64,000 nt of DNA from Ascidia mentula (Eukaryota > Chordata > Ascidiacea > Phlebobranchia > Ascidiidae): the NCBI GenBank assembly GCA_947561715.1, contig OX387197.1:9297001-9361000 (forward strand), given 5' to 3'. The position numbers and the translations under genes are program-made. Positions within the stretch are counted from its first letter, which is position 1. Every line of letters starts with the position of its first letter. This document shows positions 24,497-34,898 of this stretch, piece after piece. Below the pieces are notes generated by a model, which was given only the letters and a program-made list of their open reading frames with translations, ran no database searches and was not told the DNA's origin.

Positions 24497-24940
24497 ATGG
24501 TTCGAACGCCAAAAGATTTCAACAAATCAGAATTGATTGCCTCAGATGCCGAAGGGGAGATGGTGTTTCCTCCTCAGGACTCCGCTCCAGCCATTATGTA
24601 TGATGTGCACAAAGCCCTGGGCCAACCTGGAGGAAGGAGGCGTAATAGAAGTCGGGCTATTAGGACCAAGCTTGCCGCACTGCTGCAAATGACTCAAGCT
24701 AAGGTTTGTCACACTCTGGTGGCACATAGAGGAGACAGGTAATTCCCCTTTGCACCCCCACCATCTATTTTCCAGTGCCGAAAGGTCGTAAGACCGTTTT
24801 TGCGGCGCGTGCAATTACTGAGAAGTGGCTTGCGGCTCTTGGCTCGAGGGATCAGCTCCCTTCGTTGCGGCAATACAGGAGATGGCCTGACTTGCTCGGG
24901 AGAAGGCTATGACACGGTAACCCGAGTTTTCTTTGCATAA
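24497..24940 (+). CDS. Possible small two-exon gene of unknown function
   Basis: An ATG in good context (caaaacATGG) opens exon 24497-24703. A candidate 72-bp intron (GTTTGT..TCCAG) joins in phase to 24776-24940, giving 123 aa: an acidic, hydrophobic start (about residues 1-45), then a strongly basic stretch (GRRRNRSRAIRTK, CRKVVRPFLRR). I recognise no family. The second exon is also open in another frame and the donor is not a strong consensus, so this may be chance coding in a GC-richer patch. It is listed because ATG context, intron and frame agree; treat as unproven. Confidence 0.25.
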
Positions 24941-26303
24941 AATACGACTTTTTTGCAAGGGCCCACATCATCGCCAATTAATCAGAATCAGAACCCTGGT
25001 GCTGGAAGGAACATGCGTCACTAATCAGCGGGGATCTTGCTTTGGGACAACATGTTTGTGCAACAGATTAGCCCACTGTCGTCTTGCTGTTGCTCGACAA
25101 GGTCGCGATTCGACAGTGGCAAAGGAAAATTCGACTTGTGTCATGGCCATCAATGCACGCAAATTGAAGCAGCCCTGGTCTTGTTGGTCATAATCCGTTG
25201 TGTTTGCTTACAAGCGAAAACGTCTGGTAATCCGATTCCCAGGCGCGAGATTGAATAACAAGCAAGTTATCTGTTTATTGTCCACATGACACGGATGTCC
25301 GAGTCAACAAAATGGCAATAATAAACCCTAATCCTCTTTCACTGTCGCACGAGGGCTTTAAGCGGCTCCCAGTGTGCCCTGGAAGAGCGATAACATACTT
25401 TGCATTTGCCATTAAATGCATTTTATCGTGTTTTAAAATAGTTAATTGAAAAGTGGTGTTGTTATAAGTCTTTGCTCACGTTGTAGCACAAACACAAATA
25501 TTAACTCATGCACTAAATATTTGTTGCCGCTAGGTAGCGGTAAATATCGAAGGGCTTTTTCTTCGGGTTTTTACAACTGGCCTTGTATAATATTTAACAA
25601 CAGAAAGTCATGTGTAAATTTTCTTCCTTGTACAACATACGTACACTAATTTAGTTTAAAAAGTTTCTATCATATCTCCCAGTACACTGTGTCGATAGTC
25701 AATTATGGCATTGTTTATTTGTTTCGAGGATGTTACAATTGCAGAAAAGAATTGTGCGTTCAAGTAACGCAACAGCTAGCATCGACTCTTCAATGCAAAT
25801 AGGAATCAAGGACAATGTTTTGCTTTACACTGGCATATTCTTACATTTGAATAAAATTCAAGTGCTACGCTATTATTTCCGCTGTGCAATGGGAGAATGG
25901 AAGCTGAGACAATTGCTGGCAAATTACGTACAAGGAATTTACCCCATTACGCAACAGGTTCCGTCCCGATTGACTTCCTTGCAATATCCTAAAACTGCTG
26001 TTAATTTGTTTTCAGCGAAATCTCTCTATGGCGTAAGGCTGTTAAACACGTTTCCTCTCGGACCTGTACAGGATCCACATTGCATGAACATTCGGCAGCA
26101 AGTCTAACTGGAATTCGAGTATTTTGAAATTAGAAAAAAACATATTTTGCCGCTCTATACGTTTGCAAACATCCACACAGCAGGTATAGTGTTACATCTT
26201 AAGTCATAATGAAACTACCGACATATACAACAAAGCCCAGTTATAACAAAACCATGCTAATATTCTTTTTCAGAGGAAACAGAAGATCAGTTTGGCAAAA
26301 AAG
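24941..26303. other. Intergenic stretch, nothing firm
   Basis: Mixed GC content, with a richer patch to about 25260 and AT-rich DNA after that. A 125-codon open frame at 25730-26107 has no recognisable domain. No repeat or RNA gene was recognised. Confidence 0.4.
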
Positions 26304-26309
26304 TTTATT
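26304..26309 (-). terminator. Poly(A) signal AATAAA for ATPAF1
   Basis: Minus-strand AATAAA (plus-strand tttatt) about 48 bp beyond the ATPAF1 stop codon, the usual position for a short 3' UTR. Confidence 0.6.
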
Positions 26310-26356
26310 GACCGCTAAAGCAAACAGATAAATAGGAACACTACGAAACGGCGATA

Positions 26357-28354
26357 CTAGCTTTGCGCGGTAACGCTCGCTCTCGCCGCAAGACCCGAAT
26401 CCATGGCCGTAATAATGCTTTGAAAATCGAAATTGTTGGGTGAACGGTTGAAATCGCGGAGTAGAGTGGGGTGTTCAGTGTGGAAGTATTGGACGAGATA
26501 TGTGAGCAATTGTGCGTCTGTGACAGATAGGTGCTCGTCGGTGACCATTCCAGACATCAAGACGATTCCTGAATTATTGTATAAGCAGCGTTATAGCAAT
26601 AACAACTATGGCAACGTTGCGAACACAACAGCGAACTAGTATAATGATGGCTTTGGTTTAATTTTGCTTGAACTGTGTCTTGTAGCCATCGCTAATGTAG
26701 CCATCGGTATATCACGAGGAGGTCTGTCACTCAAAGGGGCAATATTTTACCGATACGCATTGGCGATATTTCAGTCTTACGTCACACATAGTGTTATGTG
26801 GGCAACACAGGAATAAGACTGGCTTTTTTTGTAAAATATATTCGAATCTTGATGAAATTCCACACACACAGATCAGTTAACACTTCCTAAAGCTAACAAC
26901 TTGCTGAGATAATAGTTTTCAAATACCTTTGGTTTCCAACAACTCAGTGTAATGGTTTAATATGAGTTGTGCTGGAGCATTTTCCTGGTGTCTCTGATAG
27001 TTTAACAGGGAGGTAAAGTGAAAATCAGATGACTCAAACTGCCCAACAAACATTTCGTACCCATCTTTTCTGGGTATCGGGTAGACAAACTGCAATGTAA
27101 CAAAACAGGGACATATCTTATAAAGCACTTTAGACTGGCAATAATCACAATGCTTACAAGGGGAAAAGTTTGAGCAGTTGTTTGCAAAATGTGAAAATTG
27201 TCCTTTGGGATAACAGCACATACTGCATCTTTTTGGGAATAATGATCGATCCACAAAGCACTGATCTTTTCTGGAGGCAAATCATTTATCAACTCAAGCT
27301 TTAGTATCGAGTCCAATGATTTCTTTTTTCCGGTCTGTTAACAGTAACATATTAAGAAATTCAAGAAAACAATCAGAAAAATTGAATCAGCTAACCCTTT
27401 CATTGTTATGTTGTGCTGCTGATAAGTTTTTCTCGAGATTTCCTCCAGACTGATTACCATCACCACTGTCAGTCACATGTGCTACGGACTGCAAAATGAA
27501 ACATGACACATGTCACAAGAGCTATTCTTGCACCAAAATGTAAAACACCTGATCATTTCTTTCACTCAGCAGTTTCATTCGTTTTTCAAATTCCTTATAA
27601 TTTGTCCTAAAGCAATTAACATCAGTATTCATGTTGTTTACCAGGTTAAAATGTTACTCACTGTTTAAGTTTGTTGATTTTTTCTGCATATTTGTGATAA
27701 TATGGGTTTGTTTGTAAAGTTGGATTGGTTTTCTGTTCAACACTATCACAATCTTGTTGAAAATTGCTTGAAGATTTATTAGAATGCTTGGAAAGAGAAA
27801 TCCTTAAAAAACATTGGTGCAGTTGTGTCCAAAAGGTTACAATTGAGTAAAACGCTTACCTTGCATTACCTAAAAGGGAGGGGAAAAGGCGAATGTATCT
27901 TTGTTGTACGTTCATAGTGAGTAATGAAAAATTATTTTGGTCTGAACAGCAAGTGAAGCACTGCTTTACTATCAAACCATCTTCATTCATTGGTTTTCAT
28001 TTCACACAAACGCAAATGATTTACCGCATGAATAATCACGACGCTTCGGCTGAGCAAACACATTTTTTTGTTTTTAGTGGGGTTCATAACATTTTATTTC
28101 TCGTGCACAATTTATATATAAATAAAAGCACGTTCATTTAATTTTTATATGTTCAAACAGCAAAAATGCTTTGATTACAGCCATCTAAGTTACTACAAAG
28201 CGAAAACCATTTATTGTGATTCGTGACTATGCCGGAGGGATGCAACTCCAATGGGCAAAGGATTATAGCAGTCGGATTGTTTTGCGACCTTTTTTTCGGT
28301 CGTACGAACATGATATTTTGTGGGGATTTTTTTCTGTACTCACCACACATTCAT
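26357..28354 (-). CDS. ATPAF1: ATP synthase mitochondrial F1 complex assembly factor 1 (Atp11 family)
   Basis: Exons 27662-27802, 27549-27606, 27396-27488, 27158-27334, 26927-27089 and 26357-26568 join in phase. A candidate first coding exon of only 11 nt (28344-28354, ATG plus donor GTGAGT) fits the phase and is preceded by an in-frame stop; the total would be 284 aa, against about 328 in human. Matches to human ATPAF1 as recalled: NPYYHKYAEKINKL, SILKLELI, CAVIPKDNF, RKDGYEMFVGQ, FTSLLNYQ, AQLILNHYTEL and TKGIVLM. Known role: a matrix chaperone that binds free beta subunits during F1-ATPase assembly. The predicted N-terminus is Ser/Lys-rich and lacks acids for the first 20 or so residues, compatible with a mitochondrial presequence. 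It lies between the two EVI1-like paralogs on the same strand. Family call is firm; the first exon is less sure. Confidence 0.88.
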
Positions 28355-29931
28355 TTTGGTTTAAAGCTCAATTTGCCCTGGAAAACTTTTGACACCGATG
28401 GGAGATTTGTTTTCCTTTTTCATTGTAGGTCCAACCACCGCAGGACTGTGACAGGAGACGTAACTTGATCGGCATTTGGGGCCAAGCCAAGCTGCACAGG
28501 CAGAAAAAAGAACACGTGCAGACATCAACCCAGCACATTAAGCACTGAGCACATGTTTTGGATTACCACTTTAGTTTACTTTTGTCTTAATTTAACATAA
28601 ACGAAAACGTCTTACGCCTAAAAAATCGGCGTAGTTCAAGGCGTAATCACCCAGATGTCGCGCAGACAAAAAACAGCGGCGCCAAGCGAGCAGGCAATGA
28701 TGGTTGAAAACGTGTTCCCTATCGTGCATAAAGTTAACATTAATTTTGCCAAACTCTTCAAACCAACTGATTTGACTTCAAAATTATTTTGTTATAGTGG
28801 TTGCAAAAGAGGAAAAACGCTGAAAAAATTAGAAGAACCTTTGCTTATGATCCGGTTTATGTTTTAGATCAGAAAACTGCACATGAAAATTTAGGAGTAA
28901 ATGCCCATAAAAATCATACCATGAAAATGTTTTTTTTCATAAACCCCAGCCGCGGATTGGTGCCTAGTCAGTGAAGCATTTGTAACCGGTCCGAAGTAAA
29001 TTAAAATACTGGCCATAATTTGAGGATGCCACGCGCTTCACATGTACGCAGCTACGAATACATGTGCTATTTAATTCAGCGCTGTCGAGAGTTGTACGTT
29101 GCGTACACGTTTCATTCGTTATGTACATATACTGTAATATCTGTAACACCTTGAAAGACGGTATGCGTAACCTGCGTTAAGCAGGGCCTTTGTGCAAAAA
29201 ACCTTTAGAGTCTTTCTGTGTTACCTGTTCAAACATTTCAAACACACACTTCGCTTTAATATTATGGGTTCAATATTCCTTTCTCTTTTACTATAAAGAG
29301 TGCAAACTCAAGCGGACGCACACACCGCAATGTGGTGCCAAGAAAATGTGGGTTTCCAGTGTGTATTATCTCGTTTCAAAAGTGTCGTTCAAATTTGCAC
29401 TTGCTTAATAGACCTAAAAGGTATTAAGTTTGGAAATAGCGTTTTTAGTATTACACATATGTAGCTGTCAAATTCATTAGATCGCTGTTTGAAAACTAAG
29501 ACGTTTCTCAACTGTTCCTGCAACGAAAATCAAAGCCAAGAGCCGTTAAGAGAAACAGTTTTTAGAATATTTTTGTACTTCGACAAACGACAGCTACAGT
29601 GTTGGACAGCACAGATCACAAAATCGACAGCAATCACAAAGAATGACAAAAGCGTTTGGTATTCGGAATAAATAGAACGAGTGATGTACGTTGACTACGA
29701 TTAAAGCTCAGAAGTGTTCATGCAGCGCGCATTTTCCCTGGGAGCCGGGAGTGTAAGGTAAAGTCGAAATCACTACGTCACTCCACAAGGGCGATAAATA
29801 TAACAACATGCTTCGCGAACGTTTCCACGTGTCGTGGCGCCTTCAGTCCATCTCAATGGCAAGAAAAACAATAAACAGTGAAACGTAGGACCCAATTAAC
29901 AGCTTTCGATCGCTGTCCTTTCGTGGTGAGT
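28355..29931. other. Intergenic region between ATPAF1 and EVI1-like paralog 2
   Basis: ATPAF1 promoter side and 3' flank of the next gene. A 70-codon plus-strand frame with an ATG at 28655 has no domain and no clear splice partner. No poly(A) signal for the paralog 2 gene was found close to its stop. Confidence 0.4.
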
Positions 29932-32900
29932 TCAAGCCTTCATTGGCAGCGAGTTAACCACGGATGCTGCCACAGGTGAGTGGTCTTTTGGATTGTCGCG
30001 GACTTCTTGGAACGAATGCCGTTTGCTACTCATTCCTGTTGAGATATCGCCGTAAACCTGATCTTTGGGCAGTTCGACGCAGGACGAACGCTTTTTCAGT
30101 TGCCGCGCCATCGCTATGTTAAACAACACGTTGGAAGCGCTGATTGGAGCCTCGCCGGGTGACGTACAACCGTCGCTTGTTTCCTGTTGGTCACTGGATT
30201 GCGGCCCACGTGACAAGGGGAACCAATGGGATCCTTCTAGCCGTTGTTCGTCCCCTCTTGGCGATTTTCTCATGTTGGGTGAATGACAAGTAAACAAGTT
30301 TTCGGACGAGTTCTGTCTCGAATCGTTGTAACTTTCAGGCGTATTGGAACGCAATGCGACACCTGAACAAAAATCAACACACATTTTAGGAATATGTCAA
30401 AATAGCTTGTGGCTTGGTCTTGATCATGCTATACCTTCGAAACTGTCTGGAGATCGGCGCTCGCTGCCATTGTAAGTCGGTGGGGAGGAAGCAGATCCTT
30501 CATCTGATCCGTCTTCAATGTCATAATTTGACTTTGGCGTCTCTTCGTTCATCCTAAAGAATAACAAAAAATATGTTACAGAACGAAAATAATATGACTC
30601 ATTTAACGCAAATACAGACTAGGAGTAAGGGTGTACGAAGAAATCTACAACCACATGAAAATTATTGCAATTACCTTGAAGACTTATCGGCATGCTTGCG
30701 AAGATGGCGCTCCAAATTGGTTTGTTGTCCAAAAGCTCGGCCACACAAATGACATGTATATGGACGCTCCTGAAAAGAAGATAGTGTTTAACAAAATCCA
30801 TATTTGAAACGAGGCAAAACAGAATTTGTCACGGGATAAACACCTACCTTGTGGTGAATGTTCCTGACGTGTCTTTGTAGGTTGGAGGAAATGGAAAAAC
30901 TTCTGTCGCAATATTTGCACCTGTAGGGCTGTTCCCCGGTGTGGGTACGTACGTGTCGAGTGAGGTTGGCGCTGCGAGGGAAGATCTTCCCACAGTACTT
31001 GCACGTGTACCTTTCCTTGCCAGGTCGTGCGTTGGGTAATCTTGGAAATCTTCCGGGCATGGTATAGATCGAAGGGGTTCGAAGTGAAGGCAGAAGTCGG
31101 TCGACGCTGAACTGGGCCAGCTTCTGATGGAAGGTCGGAGATGTTGTTTCAGGTAGTGGCTTGAGAAAGTCATGAGATGTAAGAACGTCATTTTTGTAGG
31201 CCAAAGTGGGCATACCACCCTCGCTAACGCGTAGACCCACTGGGCGATACAATCCTCCTTTAAGACTATTGTTGTTATTTGCGTTTGGCAACTTGCTATG
31301 ATCCGCATCATGACCGAAGAGAGAATGATCGAATGACGGTCTTTTAGGTTCGACATGGTCAAGAAAAACCTCAGAGCTGTCGCGTTTAATGGATGTCCCG
31401 TCCACGTTCGGATTGGTCAAAGGCAAACTGAATGCCGGCAGTCTACGGAAGAAAGAGTTGTCGCGTGCTGCTGCTGCTGTTGTCGAAAAGCTATCACCCA
31501 ATGTTGGTTTATACACGAGCCGCTGGGCCAGTGAGTTGCCAGCTGCCGCTATTGCCAAGTCAGGACGGTAACGAGACAGCATGCTTACGTAGGACAGGGC
31601 GCCCTCAGACAGAGGCCAAGCGTGGTCCGCACTTTTCAGAAAGGGAGAAATGAACGGGTTATTTACGCCATTTGTCATAGCGCAGCCGTTTACACGCGCA
31701 GCCAAATGAGCGGATGGATGAAAATAGTCAAAACCTGGAGCGCGATTACTGTCTTTGGCTTCCGCGCCCGGAAAGACTTGATCGGATTGCGGCGCGTGAT
31801 CCATAAATTCGTCTTTGTGTATAGAAAGATCGAGTGGGGAAACTTCGCGTGGTTTTGATCTCGAATCGAACTGTTCGTTGCCTTGTTCTGCTTTTTCATT
31901 GGAACTTTTCGTATCGTTTTTATCATCCGCATTCTGACGTTGCATGTATGCGTGGGCGGCAGCCAACGCCACAGAGTAGGGATACAACATGTTCGCTTGG
32001 TACGCGGGATAGTTTGAAAACGGAAAGGAAGAAGTCTCGGCACGCGAAGCTCCCGAGCTAGGGGGCGACAGATCCTTTTTAGGGTCTTCGCGTCGCCTTG
32101 GCGATGGCGACAGAAAGGGATGCCAAATGTGTCTTCTCGCTGATTCCGCGTCGCTGTGTTGGGAGGAAACTTCCTCCTCCGAAAAAGATCTGGCTGATCG
32201 CGGCTGCTGTTGGTTAGGCGTGATTTGTGGGTCGATATTCCCTGCGTCGTCAACCTTTTCGTTGTGAGAGTCAGGAGACGAAGAACGGGACCAAGGCTTA
32301 TTTTCGGGTTGACTTGGTCTGTTCTCTGTGGCGTTGCCTGATTCAACGCTGGGCATGCGTTCCAAGTTGAAAGGGTTTTGTTTACGTTGATGTCTGTTGT
32401 TGGTCTGGTTGGACCCAAGTAAATCAACTTGCACACCAACATCACTGCTACGAGTGCTGCCGAATAATGAGCTAGGAACGCTGATAAAATTGTGAGGATT
32501 AACATCAAGTAGAAAGGGAAACTGGCCGCTTCCTTTTTCAGGGATGGCAGTGATGTTATCAGTAGTTGGGTTACAACATTGTATCTGAGCGTGCGCCATG
32601 CTGGATCGCGCTGCCCTTCCGACAGAAGGCTGGTTTGAGGAGAATGCGTGACTGTTCATAGACATGGGTTTGTGTAGTGCCTCGCTGCGGGGTAACATGG
32701 CACCAAGCATGCTGAGACTGCTCCCAGCGGCACTTTGAGCGAGTTGAGCCAGGGACAGTTGGTTGAGGGGGTTCATGGTCGCACGAAGCTTTTCGGGGCC
32801 CGGTGAGCCGCCCCAGAGGCCAGCGTGCAAGGTGGGAAAGACAGCGTTTGACTGGGAAACATGTTGCGACTGGTTTTCTGTTGAAAGACGCAATGTTATT

Positions 32901-34898
32901 ATTGTAGGAAATCTTCGTCCGCCGCAAGTTAAGTTTCGTAACTTACCGGAAGCAAACACCGTTCGCTGGATTCGATCGAACGACGAATTTCCTCCTTTTT
33001 CAACTCCACTCATCGTCGAAATTCTGGACGAGGAAATCGAGGTAAAGTTTCAAGTCGGTTTCGAACCTCCCGGTACTTATTACGGGATTTTACGTGGATT
33101 AATCAACTTACGAATTTGGATAGAAGGCTTTGCTCTCGCAGAAACGCCGGTGTTTGTTAAGTGAACTGGAATTGGGGAACAGCTGGTTGCAATTTCTGCA
33201 CTTAATCTGTGTCCGGCAGTCCGCGTGCATTCTTTTATGTCTGCATAAGTTACTAAACTGCGCAAAAATAAAAAAAATCGATTAAAAACATCCATGTTTC
33301 CGCAATCACGAACCTAACAGTGGAAATTCCTCATACCTGTGTGTAGGACTTGTGGCACACCTCACAGGTAAAAGGTTTTACGCTACTATGTATGTGTTGG
33401 TGCTGCTTTAGCCCACTGGAAGTGGCAAATGTCTTTCCACACTCGGGACAGGAATGTGCGCGCGAACCTAATTGTTGTTGTCGGATGTGTCGAGGAAGAT
33501 TGCTGTAAAAGATAAATGTTTTGTTGATTTTCATTCAATAAATTTCTAATGTCGTTCTGTCAAATCCGAGAATATATAAAGTTACTGGGAATATACCAGG
33601 GTTTGTAAATACAGACGCTTATGTTCGACTTACTGCTTAGAATCGCCACCGTCGCTGCGGAAGCTGTTGTGGTCGCTTTCAAAATCAACGCCATCCTCCG
33701 ACTGGTTTGCAGGCGATCGTCCCAATAGAACATCGTATTCTTTGCCGGAGAAAATGGACTGCGAATCTGCGGAGTTTGCAAGCCACGGAAGCACTGTCGA
33801 ACAGAGAAGTATATGTTTATTTTGGTAACAGAGGACTAGCATTTTGGGTAAAAATATATAAGGTAAAGTCGCGGGTCGAGTGGTCGAAGCCTTGCGTTTC
33901 ATAACAACACGAGACTATAGGAAAATGCAGAAAGAGCTCTGCGGCGCATTGAAGTCACGTATTACAAACGCAATAAGCGACAGTGGCACTTACTTCTCTG
34001 CAGTTGGGCTCCTTGGTTCATTGCTGAGGAAAGAGGCGACGGAAATGTGGCGGAAGCAGAGCCTTGAGCTTCTTCCATTACTTGACTCAATCCGCTTCCT
34101 CTTTCGTCGCCACATTCTTGGTTTTCACGCATTGGCACGTCACTTCTCACGTGATCGCTTGCTCGCCCCTGATGAAAATCACGGTTAAGCCAAAAGCAAA
34201 TAACACGGATGATTGTTTTCGCAAGATTTGGAGAATATGATTTAATGCTTATGTTTATGACCTACCTCGGTAACCGGAGATCGCGATTCCGTTGAATGAA
34301 TCCCATTTGTATGATGGTTGCTTTCGTGATGGATGGCTGCAAGTTCAATAGTAACGTTTATATGTAAATTAATCTTAGTTTCGAAATAATTTCGAAGCAA
34401 AAACTTGATTAAAATCATAGTTCGTTACCTTTTCTGTTACTTAATTCCTCTGAAGAATCAGTTGAACTATTTTCCGGATCCACAGAAGAAATCTAAGGCG
34501 CAACAAATATTCGATTAAATTCCAAAACACTAAAACATATTGTGTGCGTATGAACAATTTATGTAAACCACGTACAAAATATATTAATGTTTGGTATAAA
34601 TTTGTTTACCTGTGGAGGCGAGCGTGGGGAATAAGGCGAGTATCTTCTTGACGATCTTGATCGGTTCGACCAAAGAGATTCGTTCGCGCAGTTGCTATCG
34701 GCGAACATTTTGTTTCTATCCAGTTGGTCAAAGGCCTGTAACAAATTATTGAACTTTGATTCCAAGTTTCTGCACAACGAATTTTAAAACCACTAAACAA
34801 CTTGGGGCCCACAAGCTGTCGATGCGTTCCGAAACTGTCGATTGAATTCAATGGCGCATTGATCGGCTCACGCAATTTGTCGCCGCGTCGTCTGCCAT
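29932..34898 (-). CDS. EVI1/PRDM3/PRDM16-type zinc-finger transcription factor, paralog 2
   Basis: Thirteen coding exons: 34872-34898, 34610-34735, 34429-34492, 34266-34336, 33994-34168, 33634-33793, 33337-33502, 33112-33257, 32947-33023, 30848-32877, 30675-30769, 30435-30553 and 29932-30362. Phases all agree; 3687 nt, 1228 aa. About 207 Ser/acid-rich residues precede fingers [10 protein letters not shown].., [10 protein letters not shown].. and [16 protein letters not shown] 2.03 kb exon holds the linker with PLDLS at 685-689 (CtBP recruitment) and two C-terminal fingers ([18 protein letters not shown].., [15 protein letters not shown]..); the third, [18 protein letters not shown], is in the next exon. 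These are near-identical to human EVI1 ZF8-10. No PR/SET domain is visible. The finger that is complete in paralog 1 just before HSCPEC is broken here: only its helix half remains ([10 protein letters not shown]), without the cysteine pair or the last His. The start MADDAATNC depends on donor GTGAGC at 34871. Confidence 0.92.

Noticed and set aside
25730-26107. 125-codon plus-strand open frame
   Set aside because: No true ATG context, no splice partner, no domain.
27860-27869. 10-nt micro-exon in ATPAF1 with good splice sites
   Set aside because: Its phase does not fit the 11-nt start exon and no other ATG exon was found that would need it.
28655-28867. 70-codon frame with a real ATG, plus strand
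   Set aside because: Starts plausibly, but low-complexity drift, no donor of quality and no homology that I recognise.
31690-32508. 272-codon alternative frame on the minus strand
   Set aside because: Overlaps the 2.03 kb exon of paralog 2, which has the correct motifs and phase; this is an out-of-frame shadow.
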